The notes: generated by a model from the letters alone, not told the origin. A stretch of 64,000 nt of DNA from Chitinophagales bacterium (GCA_022360175.1 JAKSDI010000299.1:1-64000); one strand, 5' to 3'. Shown: positions 45,801-55,953, counted from the stretch's first letter. Translations and numbers: made by a program.

Positions 45801-45803
45801 TAA

Positions 45804-47726
45804 CTAATTCCCCGTTTCAGCACTATCATCAATATCACCTGTCTTTATTCCAATAAAATCGACCGTAATATCTGTGGTAAAATTATTGATAAAAAAGGTA
45901 TCCGGTAAAAGATCATCAAATGGATCGGTGGGATCAGGGAAAGAGTAACTACTAGGGAAAAACTGCCAATTAGGTTTTCCGGGAAAAGAGGTTTCTATAG
46001 AAAGAATTACTTTTCGAATAGCAATTTGATCTAAAGGTGTAAGTGTACCAGACGCGTTCGCATCCGAAGCTAGCAATTTATATGGGCTACCTAACTGTTC
46101 TACTCCCAGAATATGTTGCGAAATTTTTATCAAGTCGAAGGTAGAACAGCCATTTTGAGCATCATCCTCTTTGCTCACATTAATACCAAGTGGCATTCCA
46201 GTTGGAATACCTGTAAAGCTATACTGTCCATTTTGATCCGTATAGGTCGTATCCGCAATAGAACCTGAAAGGATGATTTTTGCATTAGCTATAACAGAAC
46301 CTGATTCATTAGCAATTGTACCAGACATCGTAATACCACCAGCAGGTTCTAACTTATCTAATGAAGTAACACCAAGCCCTAATGGGTCCAGCCAATCTGA
46401 CAAACGATTGTCAGCACTAGAGCCATCATCCCAGGAGACAGAAAGACGCCCGAAGTATAATGTAGGAACACCATTACAATCTCCATTAAGGCCTCCATGG
46501 AGTTGTCCTACTACTACTCCATCCTGATCAAACAGGGCACTGCCCGATGATCCTTGCTGGAAAGACCCCAGGTTATAATTCAGGCGAAAATGATGATTCG
46601 GAGGTGTGATATTGGTCCCCCAATTAATAGCAAATGTGTGTATTGCTGCTGGCTCATTATAAAGCGCTACTTTTTTAATATCGCCACTGGCATGATGAAA
46701 GTTCACTCCATTCTGAGGAGGAACGCCATCCCTGTTCCATCCAGCAAAAGATACATTATAAGAAGAAGGAATGTTTCCGGTCATTTCTAATAATTGAAAA
46801 TCACTTTCTTCTTTTCCTGCACGCAAAATACAACCAAGCATAGAATTTGATGTAGGCTCTGAAGTAGGGTCATTACAATCTGCCGATTGATAATCAAAAT
46901 CAAATCGCCAAAGATCATGCAGCGGGGTATAACCATTATCACAGTGAAAAGCACTTAGTACAAAAGGGGTTTCATCTTCGTTCGTATTATTCATCAATGT
47001 TCCTGTACAGTAGCCAGTCCCTTCTTCCAGTGCCATCATTATACGACATACACTTCTGCGCTGGGCATCCCAATCATCTCCCTCTGAACAGTTAGCATTT
47101 TCATGGCAACCCAGAGCAGTGCCAAATCCAAAAGCTAATGGATTTCTACCTATCTGGGAAGCATCCAAATTAGCCTGATGATAAGCCTGATCAACACGGA
47201 AAATATGTAATCTTCCCTGCCCTCGCTGATAGGCTGGCTCATAATATTCAATAATTGCAGTATTTCCCTTTATAAAACCGGTAAAAAAGCGTTCAGAAGC
47301 TTGATTATTAACTGATGTATAAGCACCTAAAACCTGCTGTCGATCAGGGCTGTAAACAAACAATTGGGCGCCTTCAGGAAGATAAAAATTATCATAAAAA
47401 ACACCCAGTCCCAAAGCCGAATTACTACTCAGTTTCAGGCTCCATACACGGCTACCATCCTCCAATTCATTCCACTGTCCATCTTCAGCCAAACTAAAGT
47501 CTACCATCACAGGGGCTGCAAAGCGCGTATTACCCGGATGTTGCTCATCCTGTTGGTGTACTTTATTCATATTAAGAGAAGGCAGAAATTCTGTCACAGG
47601 TTCAGGCAACCGATTTTCTAAGGAAAAGCTGATAGGTTGCCCTCCAATACTAATTTGTGAGTTAGCTGTATTATAGGCAAACAGCATTAGCATCACAATG
47701 AGGAGAAGAGGTGTAATCAGTTTCAT
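45804..47726 (-). CDS. Secreted trypsin-like serine protease with dockerin-like tail, no sorting domain
   Basis: 640 residues from the ATG at 47726 (MKLITPLLLIVMLMLFAYNTANSQ, a signal peptide); a longer frame to 47765 is less plausible. The catalytic triad is His261 (SAFHCD), Asp309 (ESDFQLLEM) and Ser394 (GSSGSALFD), in a lysyl-endopeptidase-like S1 domain. After it come a carboxypeptidase-regulatory-like fold (SGTIANESGSVIANAKIILSG...YSFTGIP) and a segment (DLIKISQHILGVEQLGSPYKLLASDANASGTLTPLD) resembling a dockerin. It ends GIKTGDIDDSAETGN, without the T9SS type A domain expected for such a secreted protease. A heptamer repeat starts 3 bases past the stop. Confidence 0.85.
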   Translation of the reverse strand: MKLITPLLLIVMLMLFAYNTANSQISIGGQPISFSLENRLPEPVTEFLPSLNMNKVHQQDEQHPGNTRFAAPVMVDFSLAEDGQWNELEDGSRVWSLKLSSNSALGLGVFYDNFYLPEGAQLFVYSPDRQQVLGAYTSVNNQASERFFTGFIKGNTAIIEYYEPAYQRGQGRLHIFRVDQAYHQANLDASQIGRNPLAFGFGTALGCHENANCSEGDDWDAQRRSVCRIMMALEEGTGYCTGTLMNNTNEDETPFVLSAFHCDNGYTPLHDLWRFDFDYQSADCNDPTSEPTSNSMLGCILRAGKEESDFQLLEMTGNIPSSYNVSFAGWNRDGVPPQNGVNFHHASGDIKKVALYNEPAAIHTFAINWGTNITPPNHHFRLNYNLGSFQQGSSGSALFDQDGVVVGQLHGGLNGDCNGVPTLYFGRLSVSWDDGSSADNRLSDWLDPLGLGVTSLDKLEPAGGITMSGTIANESGSVIANAKIILSGSIADTTYTDQNGQYSFTGIPTGMPLGINVSKEDDAQNGCSTFDLIKISQHILGVEQLGSPYKLLASDANASGTLTPLDQIAIRKVILSIETSFPGKPNWQFFPSSYSFPDPTDPFDDLLPDTFFINNFTTDITVDFIGIKTGDIDDSAETGN

Positions 47727-48128
47727 AGGATTATGTTTAAGCTTTCTCAAACTGCAAGTCGTCAATAGTTGCTAACAGCTTATTGGACGTAAAGTTAGCT
47801 CATTTGTAACAAAGACCCTAATCTCTTATTCTATTATAAGGTCGCTAATATTAGCAAAATGCCATAACTAAAATTTCATTATCTTTGCGTTAGACAGCTA
47901 CCTATTTGGATAATTCCCTACTTCTATTTACCCTCCAAGCTATTTTTTATAGTAAAAGCGTAACGTTTTTCATCCCTTCATGATTAACTAAGAACTTGTT
48001 TAAAATCGGATACTCCTTTTTTTTCATTTTGACAAAGGAAAACCTTTGTCCTTAGAATTTTATACCCAACACCAAACAATAGACACAAACAGATAGATTT
48101 TTCCCAAAATTTCAAAACTCATAAGCTG
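47727..48128. other. Divergent promoter region of the two protease genes
   Basis: No gene in about 400 bases. It holds a TATCTTTG -7-like box (47880-47887) for the rightward gene and a perfect GACAAAGG/CCTTTGTC hairpin with an AAAA loop (48031-48038, 48043-48050), 78 bases upstream of the metalloprotease start. The hairpin could be a leader structure. Confidence 0.5.
48031..48050 (+). promoter_or_regulatory. Perfect hairpin in the leader of the metalloprotease gene
   Basis: GACAAAGG, AAAA loop, CCTTTGTC. It lacks a following T tract, so it is more likely a leader or binding structure than a terminator. Confidence 0.5.
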
Positions 48129-50798
48129 ATGAAAAACCTTTTTATCTGTTTGATTAGCTTGCTGACTTTTCAGCAAGTATTGGCTCAACACAATCATGCT
48201 CACCTCTCAACTTCAACAAGTCCGCATGAGCATACACCCTGTCGAGCTACTCTTTCCCCCGAAGATGCAGGCACCTACTGGAATACCTATGGCGCTGCAT
48301 TTCAAACCTTTTATGAAGAGAATAAAAATGCCATTGTACAAGGACGTATGCCTGTGATGTATGTCCCGGTGCAAATTCACATCGTACGCCAGGATGATGG
48401 CAGCGGAGGCGCAGACCTCGATGACATCATGGTAGAATTTGAAGACTTTGTTCGGCCTTATTATGTGCCTACTAATCTGGATTTCACATTTTGCAATGAA
48501 CCCAATTTCATCAACAGTTCTCAATTTTATAGCCTTTCCGGAGATGCAGAAGGCGATCTCATGTCAACTACTCATAATGTAGCAAACATGCTAAATGTGT
48601 ACTACGTTTCTGATCCCGATGGTGCCTGTGGTTGGGCTCGTTTCACCACGGATGCCACAGATTACATAGTAATTGCGAATAGCTGTTCGGACAATCAAAG
48701 TACCACTGCCCACGAAATAGGCCATTATTTTGATCTTTTCCACACTCATGAAACAGCTTTTGGAAATGAACTCGTAGATGGTACTAATTGTGGCACTACA
48801 GGAGATTTACTTTGCGATACACCAGCAGACCCCAATCTTTCTGGTGAAGTAAATGCAAGCTGTGTATATACCGGTAATGCGACGGATGGCAATGGTGATC
48901 CTTACAATCCTGACCCTACCAATATTATGTCCTATTCCAGGAAAGCCTGTCGTACTTTTTTCTCTCCTGAACAGATTGCCAAAATCATCTTCACTTCTCT
49001 CAATGGCAGATCTTATCTAGATTATAATTGCACGCCCTATAATGATCAATGTGCTGATGCTATTACGATCGATTGTGGTGTTTCGCAATATGGGAATACA
49101 GTACATGCTACCAGCTCAAATGCCCCATCTGGTTGCGCCAATGGTGGAATACCTGGTACAGGTGTATGGTTTCACGTGGTTGGTGATGGCAACCAATGGA
49201 CTGTCGATACAGATGGAAGTAATTATGATACACAAATTAATGTATATGAAGGCAGCTGTGGAAGCCTGACATGTGTAGGTGGCGATGATGATTCAGGTCC
49301 AGGTAGTACTTCATCATTAGATTTTTGTACAGAACAAGGGACTAATTATTACATTTACCTTGATGGCTTTGCTGCAACGGGTAGTTATGTTTTAAATTCG
49401 TCTTGTGCTGCCAGTGCCCCAGTACTTTCATGTCCTCCAATCACAGTTTATACTGATCCTGGAGTATGTACATACACTTCTACAGGCAATGAATTAACTC
49501 CTTCTGTTTCCGATGATTGTCCTGATGTTACTTTAGAAAACAATCGAAACAATACTAGTAGCCTTAGCGGAGAACTTTTTGTATTGGGTAATACCATAAT
49601 CACATGGACAGCAACTGATGCAGGCGGTAATACAGACAATTGTTTTCAGACGATCACAGTAGAAGACAATGAAAATCCAGTAGCTGTATGCCTTGACAAT
49701 ACGGTCTATCTAATGCCTGATGGTACCTATACCTTACAGGAAAGTGATGTTTTTGATGCCATCAATAGCAGCGATAACTGCGGTATAGACAATGTAAGCT
49801 TCCCTGCTACTGTGTACGATTGTGATGATGCCATGATGACCTTCCAGGTAACAGTCACTATTGAAGATGCTGCTGGCAATCAAGATGATTGTATATCAAA
49901 TATCACGGTAGAAATTGGAGATGCGCTTCCTGCTCCATGGATAGGTTCTGACATTGGCAACTCTGGACTAGGCAATGATTACGAGTTTGATCCCTGTGCA
50001 AACTGGCCTAATCCCGAAGATGGAGAATTTACAATTACGGCTGGTGGTAATAACGCATTCCCTGCAGGTACAACAGATAATATGGCTTTCATCAATCAAG
50101 GCTACTGTGGAGATGTTCAGATTATAGCCAAACTGGAAAGTGTAACACCTAATGGCTATGGAGGTTTGGTAATAAGGGAGACCAATGATGCCAATGCAAA
50201 ACAAGTGAGTTTATTCACTAATCTAAGCAATACACTGCGCTGGGAAACACGCTATCTTACAGGAAGCAATAAAGTTGTACAGGCTCATTACAGGCCTTTC
50301 CCGGTATGGTTGAAGTTAATTCGTCAGGGTGATTGGTTCTTTGGTTATTACTCTACCAATGGATTTACTTATTCGTATGTACATGCTGTATACGTACCTA
50401 TGAATAATTGTATACGAATAGGTATGGCTGGTTTCACCTATATGGTCAATCAGCAGGCAGAAGCAGTATTCTCCTTTGTAGAAGTTGGGCCAGTAATGGG
50501 TATGCCATATGCTATAGACACACCGCATATCCCTGCTGATCAGGATAAAATTGGTGCTTCTGTATTTCCTAATCCGGCGAGTGATATGATTAATCTTCAC
50601 ATTGGAGAAGCATCCGCATCTACTACTCAATTAGTCATAAGAAATGAGCTTGGACAAGTAATAGAACAACAATCCTTGGCCGCTGGTACTTTATCTCTCC
50701 AATGGGATATAAGTGCTTATAAAAATGGATTATATTTTATCGAAATCCGTAAAGAAGATGCAACATTGCAAAGCCTTCGATTTGTCAAATCGGAATAA
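48129..50798 (+). CDS. Secreted M43-type metalloprotease with HYR domains and T9SS type A signal
   Basis: 889 residues, signal peptide about 1-19 (FQQVLAQ). The zinc site is HEIGHYFDLFH (His195, Glu196, His199, His205) and MSY occurs about 75 residues on as the met-turn, so this is a pappalysin/cytophagalysin-type M43 enzyme. The usual Gly between the second and third zinc ligands is Asp202. Then come a carbohydrate-binding or PPC-like domain, HYR domains (about 430-600), a beta domain around 610-800, and the type A sorting signal (SVFPNPASDMINLHI, GLYFIEIRKEDATLQ). It is probably an extracellular protease for protein or peptide breakdown. Confidence 0.9.
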   Translation: MKNLFICLISLLTFQQVLAQHNHAHLSTSTSPHEHTPCRATLSPEDAGTYWNTYGAAFQTFYEENKNAIVQGRMPVMYVPVQIHIVRQDDGSGGADLDDIMVEFEDFVRPYYVPTNLDFTFCNEPNFINSSQFYSLSGDAEGDLMSTTHNVANMLNVYYVSDPDGACGWARFTTDATDYIVIANSCSDNQSTTAHEIGHYFDLFHTHETAFGNELVDGTNCGTTGDLLCDTPADPNLSGEVNASCVYTGNATDGNGDPYNPDPTNIMSYSRKACRTFFSPEQIAKIIFTSLNGRSYLDYNCTPYNDQCADAITIDCGVSQYGNTVHATSSNAPSGCANGGIPGTGVWFHVVGDGNQWTVDTDGSNYDTQINVYEGSCGSLTCVGGDDDSGPGSTSSLDFCTEQGTNYYIYLDGFAATGSYVLNSSCAASAPVLSCPPITVYTDPGVCTYTSTGNELTPSVSDDCPDVTLENNRNNTSSLSGELFVLGNTIITWTATDAGGNTDNCFQTITVEDNENPVAVCLDNTVYLMPDGTYTLQESDVFDAINSSDNCGIDNVSFPATVYDCDDAMMTFQVTVTIEDAAGNQDDCISNITVEIGDALPAPWIGSDIGNSGLGNDYEFDPCANWPNPEDGEFTITAGGNNAFPAGTTDNMAFINQGYCGDVQIIAKLESVTPNGYGGLVIRETNDANAKQVSLFTNLSNTLRWETRYLTGSNKVVQAHYRPFPVWLKLIRQGDWFFGYYSTNGFTYSYVHAVYVPMNNCIRIGMAGFTYMVNQQAEAVFSFVEVGPVMGMPYAIDTPHIPADQDKIGASVFPNPASDMINLHIGEASASTTQLVIRNELGQVIEQQSLAAGTLSLQWDISAYKNGLYFIEIRKEDATLQSLRFVKSE

Positions 50799-50856
50799 GT
50801 AGAACGTCTATCTTATAGATGTTACAGAGAATACTATCCTAAATAGTATCTAAAAA

Positions 50857-50888
50857 GGCTCGTCGACATTAGAAAATGTCGACGAGCC
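50857..50888. terminator. Perfect 14-bp hairpin between convergent genes
   Basis: GGCTCGTCGACATT (50857-50870), AGAA loop, AATGTCGACGAGCC (50875-50888). It sits between the metalloprotease (plus) and the cupin gene (minus), with A-rich flanks. It shares the GCTCGTCG foot with the hairpin at 15524-15555. Confidence 0.8.
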
Positions 50889-50920
50889 AATAAAAGGTAT
50901 TTCGTAGTTTTTTTATTTTT

Positions 50921-51838
50921 TTACTTATCGGAAGTGATATCAAACTTATCCTCCGCGCGTACATAAAACATACAATCTCCCTTGGCGTCACACGAGATTT
51001 GATGTACTGATTCTCCCTTAGAACTGAAATAGCTACCTGGTTCCAGCATATTGATACTTGTCTCACCTAGTGCCTGATATTGTACTTGCCCCTGGATCAT
51101 CACTGCCCGAAAAGAGGATGCTCGACTGTGTATTTTCCCAGTGAAGCCTGCTGGCAACTTAATTAAAGTTCCATTCAATTGATTGCCTTGCGGATTACCC
51201 CATAGAAAGGCCATCTTCACTTCGTTGATAGGAGTTTTCACGCCAGACTGATCAACCCAGGTAATATTTGAGGCATCCAACCAAACGATATTCGATTCAT
51301 CCACATTAAGCGGTTCTTCTCCACTGTGAAATTCTTCTTCAACAGGAAGTACAAGATAAGGCCCTTCCTCAATCTCTATATATGCAAGCGTATTACTTCC
51401 CTTAGCAGCAGTAATATGAACCCCTCCTTTAGGTTGCGTCCAAAAAGAACCTGATGGCATCCACATATTATCCGCATTAGGATCATCATTGTGTATAAGT
51501 CCTCTGATAACTACTCCACGATAAGAAACATTATGAATATGGGGAGGTGACTTAAAACCATCTACCGGCTTAAGAAGAAAGCCCGTTGGACCAGAGCCCG
51601 ATCGATCCCCCCAAAGAGTACCTGCTTTAGGGCTTTTGTCGCCACGAGCAGGATTAAGATATTCCCATTCTACTTCAGAAGCTAATACAAGTTCTGAGTT
51701 CGTTGATTTTTGGATAATATCATTAGATAAAGGCCGAGAAGTAGAACAGGATGTAATAATAGTTGAAAATGCGACTCCACAAATGACTATTATTAAGCAG
51801 AAAGATAGAATAGATGAGTTTACTGCCAATCTTTTCAT
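50921..51838 (-). CDS. Lipoprotein of the DUF4437 cupin family
   Basis: About 305 residues from the ATG at 51838; an upstream ATG at 51868 adds ten residues. The N-terminal hydrophobic segment ends with IITSC, a likely lipobox, so the protein should be acylated and membrane-anchored. The body has two tandem cupin halves ([79 protein letters not shown]) with metal-binding His, typical of DUF4437. No specific reaction is known to me for this group. Confidence 0.8.
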   Translation of the reverse strand: MKRLAVNSSILSFCLIIVICGVAFSTIITSCSTSRPLSNDIIQKSTNSELVLASEVEWEYLNPARGDKSPKAGTLWGDRSGSGPTGFLLKPVDGFKSPPHIHNVSYRGVVIRGLIHNDDPNADNMWMPSGSFWTQPKGGVHITAAKGSNTLAYIEIEEGPYLVLPVEEEFHSGEEPLNVDESNIVWLDASNITWVDQSGVKTPINEVKMAFLWGNPQGNQLNGTLIKLPAGFTGKIHSRASSFRAVMIQGQVQYQALGETSINMLEPGSYFSSKGESVHQISCDAKGDCMFYVRAEDKFDITSDK

Positions 51839-52038
51839 TATTATACTATTGTTTTTTGTCATATGCACTTCGACTAATAAAAACAGAGCATTGCTCCCAG
51901 TTTGTTTGTTTACAATGCATTAGTAGAAGTGTCAACTGCGGTGCAAGTTGAACTTTATCAAACAATATTTTTTGGTATGAAAAAAGGTTTATTCGGTATG
52001 TTTAAAGGTTTATTAAAGAAGGTACTGTATATTTTCCC

Positions 52039-52665
52039 TTATTGATGTCCATTTTCCAAAAGTTCAATCGCATACTTCGCACTATTAACGGTAGCAGGAT
52101 GTCTACTTTCCAGAAGCTTATTGAGCTCCCGCCTAAATATTTTCAGATTCAGGTAGCCCGTCATAGTGGCAGCATAACTTCTTGTACTCGCTTCACTATC
52201 TGGCAATCTCAGCATTTGCAGAACTAGCCAGGCAAGGGGCCTTAAGTCAACATCTTCTTCACTTATTGGCTTAAGAAATATTCCTTCCGGTTTACTAAAA
52301 TCTCTCCTTTTTAAACTATAATAGCTTACTAATTCCTCAATAGCGAAATAGGCTTCTATCTGTACATAAGTATCATTAGAATTAACCAACCGAACCAACC
52401 ACGGGATAATGTCTATTTCTTTAGTGGCACTCAGGGTTTTTATCCCTATTTTTTGCTTATTAGCACTTACAGAAAGTAGATTTTTGATTGCTTTGGGGTA
52501 GTTTGACATAATAGCCACCGGATCAAGAGAATCAATAAACCTGATATATTCTATCTCCAAAATATCCTCATCATAATCAGGCTTTAAAAATCTTTGCGAC
52601 TGTGCTATTGCACCACTAATAAGCAGCGTACTTACTACAAGTACTCCTAAAAATTTCCACAACAT
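52039..52665 (-). CDS. Secreted HEAT-like helical protein
   Basis: 208 residues, signal peptide about 1-21 (SGAIAQ). The rest is a set of paired helices (IDIIPWLVRLVNSNDTYVQIEAYFAIEEL, FRRELNKLLESRHPATVNSAKYAIELLENG) that resemble HEAT repeats. No enzyme motif is visible. It lies 34 bases downstream of the dipeptidyl peptidase and is probably in the same unit (YciI-DPP-HEAT), acting as an accessory or scaffold. The assignment to HEAT repeats is based on pattern only. Confidence 0.62.
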   Translation of the reverse strand: MLWKFLGVLVVSTLLISGAIAQSQRFLKPDYDEDILEIEYIRFIDSLDPVAIMSNYPKAIKNLLSVSANKQKIGIKTLSATKEIDIIPWLVRLVNSNDTYVQIEAYFAIEELVSYYSLKRRDFSKPEGIFLKPISEEDVDLRPLAWLVLQMLRLPDSEASTRSYAATMTGYLNLKIFRRELNKLLESRHPATVNSAKYAIELLENGHQ

Positions 52666-52699
52666 GCTTTACCTTTAGAGTTAAAGTAAGTGATCAATA

Positions 52700-54943
52700 T
52701 TACTTAATTGGGACATGCTCCAGAAAATAATTTGTAATAAGCGTATACAAATGCCTGCTTGTATTTTTGCCTTCATATATTCCATGTGACCTATTGGGAT
52801 AAGACATCATAGAGAACTGTTTATTTTGAAGAATTAATTCGTTTACAATGAGTTCCATATTCTGATAGTGTACATTATCATCAGCAGTTCCGTGAATTAA
52901 CAGCAAGTTGCCCTCAAGGTTTTTCGCATGAGTAATAGGAGATCCAGCTATGAAATCTTCTTTATTTTCCTGTGGGAGTCCCATATATCTTTCCTGATAG
53001 ATATTATCGTATGTGAGTTGATTCGCTACAGAAGCTACTGCAACACCCGTTTTAAAAACATCAGGGTATTGGAACATTAAATTCAAGGTGGAAGTACCAC
53101 CACCACTCCAGCCCCAGACTCCAACACGCTCTTCATCGATATATGGGAAACGTACGATTTCAGATGCGGCCATTCCTAAATCCTTAATGTTTATCTGGCC
53201 AATATTCCGGTATATAGATTTTCGCCATTCACTTCCTTTTAGACAGGGCGTTCCTCTATTATCAATATCGATAATGATATATCCTTTCTGTACCATCATC
53301 ACTTCCCAAAGGCCAATCCAGCTATCTGTTGCTACCTGCCCCCAAGATTCCCCATACACATGAAAAATGACCGGGTATTTCTTTGAAGGATCAAAATTAG
53401 ATGGCTTGATCATTCTCCCATCTATTTCTACTCCCTCATCAGTGTTTACTGCGAAAAACTCAACAGAAGGAAGATCAAGGGTAGCAATTTTTTTTGCAAA
53501 ATCTTCATTAGATACAAGAGGTTTAATGATTTGATGATCTGGTAGAGAAATCAAATTGGAGCTATTAGCTTTTAAAGCGCTTGTATGCGTATGAATCCCA
53601 TATTTTCCATTTGGTGAGATGTTGTAGGTATTCACTCCTTCAAATTGTTCAGGAGTTATTCTCTTGTCTTTTTTTGAACCATTTAAATCAACACTATAGA
53701 GGTATCTTTGTGTACTATTATCCGGAGAAGCTATATAATATAATGTATTTTTAGCCGTACCCGCAATTTGAGCGACATCATAATTACCCGGTGAAACCAA
53801 GCTAGATTTTCCAGTAGTGATATCTATTTTATAAGCATTACGCCATTCATCTTCAACCATTCTAAGGAATGAGTTTTCATCACTCATATAAAGATCATTA
53901 TCATCAAACCAGGGTGCAAATTCTCCAGGATATCGAATATCCACCCAGGTCTCTTCTCTTTCTTCATATATCAGATTTATCGACTTTGAAGAAGGCTTAT
54001 AAGCCCATATTTTGAGGTGGTTTTGTTTACGATTTAGTTGTTGAATAAGTAAGAGGTCATCATTGGCCCACTGTATGCCAGGTATATAATTCTGAACAAT
54101 ACTACCTTCAAGTTTGACCCACTCTGTTTTAGCTGTACGGGTATTTACAATTCCTATCCGCGCAGAAGAAGGGTCCTCTCCTACTTTGGGATATTGCACT
54201 GGTGTAACTTGTGAATATACATCATTCGTATTATTAATCATATTGAACAATTTGATCTTGGATGCATCCAATTGCCAATAGGCAATTTTTGTAGCATCCG
54301 GGCTCCATCTAAAACCATCCCGGCATCCAAACTCTTCTTCGTATACCCAGTCAAATGTTCCATTAATGATATCTTTTGTACCATCCGTAGTAAGTTGTGT
54401 GACTTCACCAGTACTAAAGTGCTCTTTGTACAGATTAAATTCCATCACATAAGCTACAAAGTTGTTGTCATCAGAAAATTTTGCAAACATGAGTGAAGAC
54501 GATGGAAATTTTGCCCCAATTTGAGAAAGCTTATTAGTCGTGAGATCATACACCCAATAGTCTCCTTTTGTATTGGATCGCCAAACACGCCTGGAGTTCG
54601 TAAAAATTAATACTTTGCTTTCATCATTGGACAAAGAAAAATCTTCAATATAAATGGGGGCTTTCTTCTGATTTGGTGTTAGCTGTGCAGAAGATACGAA
54701 TATTGATTTTTCCTGGCTTAAGGTAGTATACTTGATTAGTTCATTTTGACCATCCTCATTTCGTTCAATCATAATATAAGCTTCACCATCTTCAATCCAG
54801 GTAATTGGTGACTGGTAGGCCTGATTAAATTCATTGGATGCATAAATCCGGTCTATTGTCAAGAATTTTGGATCGTGTCTATCCTGTGCATCTAAAGAGC
54901 AGATGATGAACAGGAAAAGAATCATACTATAGTGAAGCTTCAT
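52700..54943 (-). CDS. Dipeptidyl peptidase IV-type prolyl peptidase (S9B)
   Basis: 747 residues, signal peptide about 1-19 (ICSLDAQ). The N-terminal eight-bladed propeller carries the DWVYEEEFGCRDGFRWSPD signature. The C-terminal alpha/beta hydrolase has the nucleophile in GWSGGG (Ser613), Asp in HGTADDNVH (about 688) and His in SHGI (720). The family removes X-Pro dipeptides from peptide N-termini. It has no sorting domain, so it probably stays in the periplasm. It lies 33 bases after YciI and 34 bases before the HEAT-like gene. Divergent or separate promoter from the following genes. Confidence 0.94.
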   Translation of the reverse strand: MKLHYSMILFLFIICSLDAQDRHDPKFLTIDRIYASNEFNQAYQSPITWIEDGEAYIMIERNEDGQNELIKYTTLSQEKSIFVSSAQLTPNQKKAPIYIEDFSLSNDESKVLIFTNSRRVWRSNTKGDYWVYDLTTNKLSQIGAKFPSSSLMFAKFSDDNNFVAYVMEFNLYKEHFSTGEVTQLTTDGTKDIINGTFDWVYEEEFGCRDGFRWSPDATKIAYWQLDASKIKLFNMINNTNDVYSQVTPVQYPKVGEDPSSARIGIVNTRTAKTEWVKLEGSIVQNYIPGIQWANDDLLLIQQLNRKQNHLKIWAYKPSSKSINLIYEEREETWVDIRYPGEFAPWFDDNDLYMSDENSFLRMVEDEWRNAYKIDITTGKSSLVSPGNYDVAQIAGTAKNTLYYIASPDNSTQRYLYSVDLNGSKKDKRITPEQFEGVNTYNISPNGKYGIHTHTSALKANSSNLISLPDHQIIKPLVSNEDFAKKIATLDLPSVEFFAVNTDEGVEIDGRMIKPSNFDPSKKYPVIFHVYGESWGQVATDSWIGLWEVMMVQKGYIIIDIDNRGTPCLKGSEWRKSIYRNIGQINIKDLGMAASEIVRFPYIDEERVGVWGWSGGGTSTLNLMFQYPDVFKTGVAVASVANQLTYDNIYQERYMGLPQENKEDFIAGSPITHAKNLEGNLLLIHGTADDNVHYQNMELIVNELILQNKQFSMMSYPNRSHGIYEGKNTSRHLYTLITNYFLEHVPIK

Positions 54944-54976
54944 AGTGCAAAATTTTGAGGGTGATATTTTTATTAT

Positions 54977-55264
54977 CTACTGTTTCAAAAAATCGAGTTC
55001 TTTACTCGCCATGCTTGGTTCAAACTCAATGATTTCGTATTCAGCTAAATTATTTTTTTTAAATGGGTCTTCCCCTAAAATATTGAGTAATTTTTCCCGA
55101 TCCTTTAAATTACTCAATATTATCCCCCCTGTTCGGGGATTTTTCCTCCCCGACATTATAAAATTCCCCTTTGCATATTGCTCTTTTAGATATACTATAT
55201 GTTCTTCTAAGTGAGTATCTACTTTTTCCAGTGCAACTGTGTATGTTAGGTTTATGATAAACAT
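54977..55264 (-). CDS. YciI-like protein
   Basis: 95 residues, the size of the YciI family, with an alpha/beta (ferredoxin-like) pattern: MFIINLTYTVALEKVDTHLEEHIVYLKEQYAKGNFIMSG, then GILSNLKDREKLLNIL-like and EYEIIEFEP strands. His/Asp residues near THLEEH and DPF are likely the conserved pocket. The function of YciI proteins is unsettled. It is first in the YciI-DPP-HEAT unit, by order on the minus strand. Confidence 0.8.
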   Translation of the reverse strand: MFIINLTYTVALEKVDTHLEEHIVYLKEQYAKGNFIMSGRKNPRTGGIILSNLKDREKLLNILGEDPFKKNNLAEYEIIEFEPSMASKELDFLKQ

Positions 55265-55350
55265 AAGGTTATTGTGTTTATTTAAGCTGGACTTTCGTCA
55301 TTTATGCCACAGCTAAGTAATTGCTGCCAAAATAGCTCTTTTCTTAAAAT

Positions 55351-55387
55351 AGGAGGGCCTTTTGCATTGCTTGCAAAAGGCCCTCCT
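55351..55387 (-). terminator. Strong terminator of the six-gene minus-strand unit
   Basis: AGGAGGGCCTTTTGCA (55351-55366), loop TTGCT, TGCAAAAGGCCCTCCT (55372-55387): a 16-bp perfect stem 23 bases beyond the stop of the secreted 169-residue protein. A short T-rich tail follows on the minus strand. Confidence 0.85.
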
Positions 55388-55409
55388 TCAAGTAATGTAC
55401 AAAAATGAA

Positions 55410-55919
55410 TTAAGCTTTCCGGACTCTCATTTCACCAGCATTATATGAAATAATAAAGTTTACTTCTTCTGGTGTACAGCGTGGTTCAAGTACGAACCAA
55501 ATAGAGCCTTTCAACTCAAAATCATTGGATGTTAATACCTTTAGTTGCTGCTCATAAGTCGTATCTTCTTTTACAAATCTCACTGATTCCCCCACTATAG
55601 GATCAAACTCTTCCACCGAACCAGGCCTTTCTAATAAATCATTAACCACAAGATGGTCGGTCCTGTCGTAAGAAATTTCCAAATGCCCATAAGTAGTATC
55701 ATTAGAAAATGGCGATATTATATAACATCCATTGTCTAGTTCAATTGCAATGCTAAAACTGTAATTTTCATTATCAATTTTGCTGATTTGAAGCTCTACA
55801 CGATAAGGGTCAGTAGTTGTTTTAAGTGTTACAGCTTTCTCAGAAGTACTATGCTCATTATTATTTGCAGAGCTACCAATACTAAAGAGAAAAAAGATGA
55901 AGATTAATGCTTTATTCAT
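55410..55919 (-). CDS. Secreted protein of unknown function
   Basis: 169 residues, signal peptide about 1-18 (FSIGSSANN). After it a beta-rich domain (YRVELQISKIDNENYSFSIAIEL, GHLEISYDRTDHLVVND, FELKGSIWFVLEP) with no motif I recognise. It is last of six genes in a compact run (61033 to 55410) and is followed by a strong terminator. Its secretion fits the secreted hydrolases in the same unit. Confidence 0.66.
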   Translation of the reverse strand: MNKALIFIFFLFSIGSSANNNEHSTSEKAVTLKTTTDPYRVELQISKIDNENYSFSIAIELDNGCYIISPFSNDTTYGHLEISYDRTDHLVVNDLLERPGSVEEFDPIVGESVRFVKEDTTYEQQLKVLTSNDFELKGSIWFVLEPRCTPEEVNFIISYNAGEMRVRKA

Positions 55920-55953
55920 TTCAATCTCATTTAATGATTACCAAAGGTCCTTG

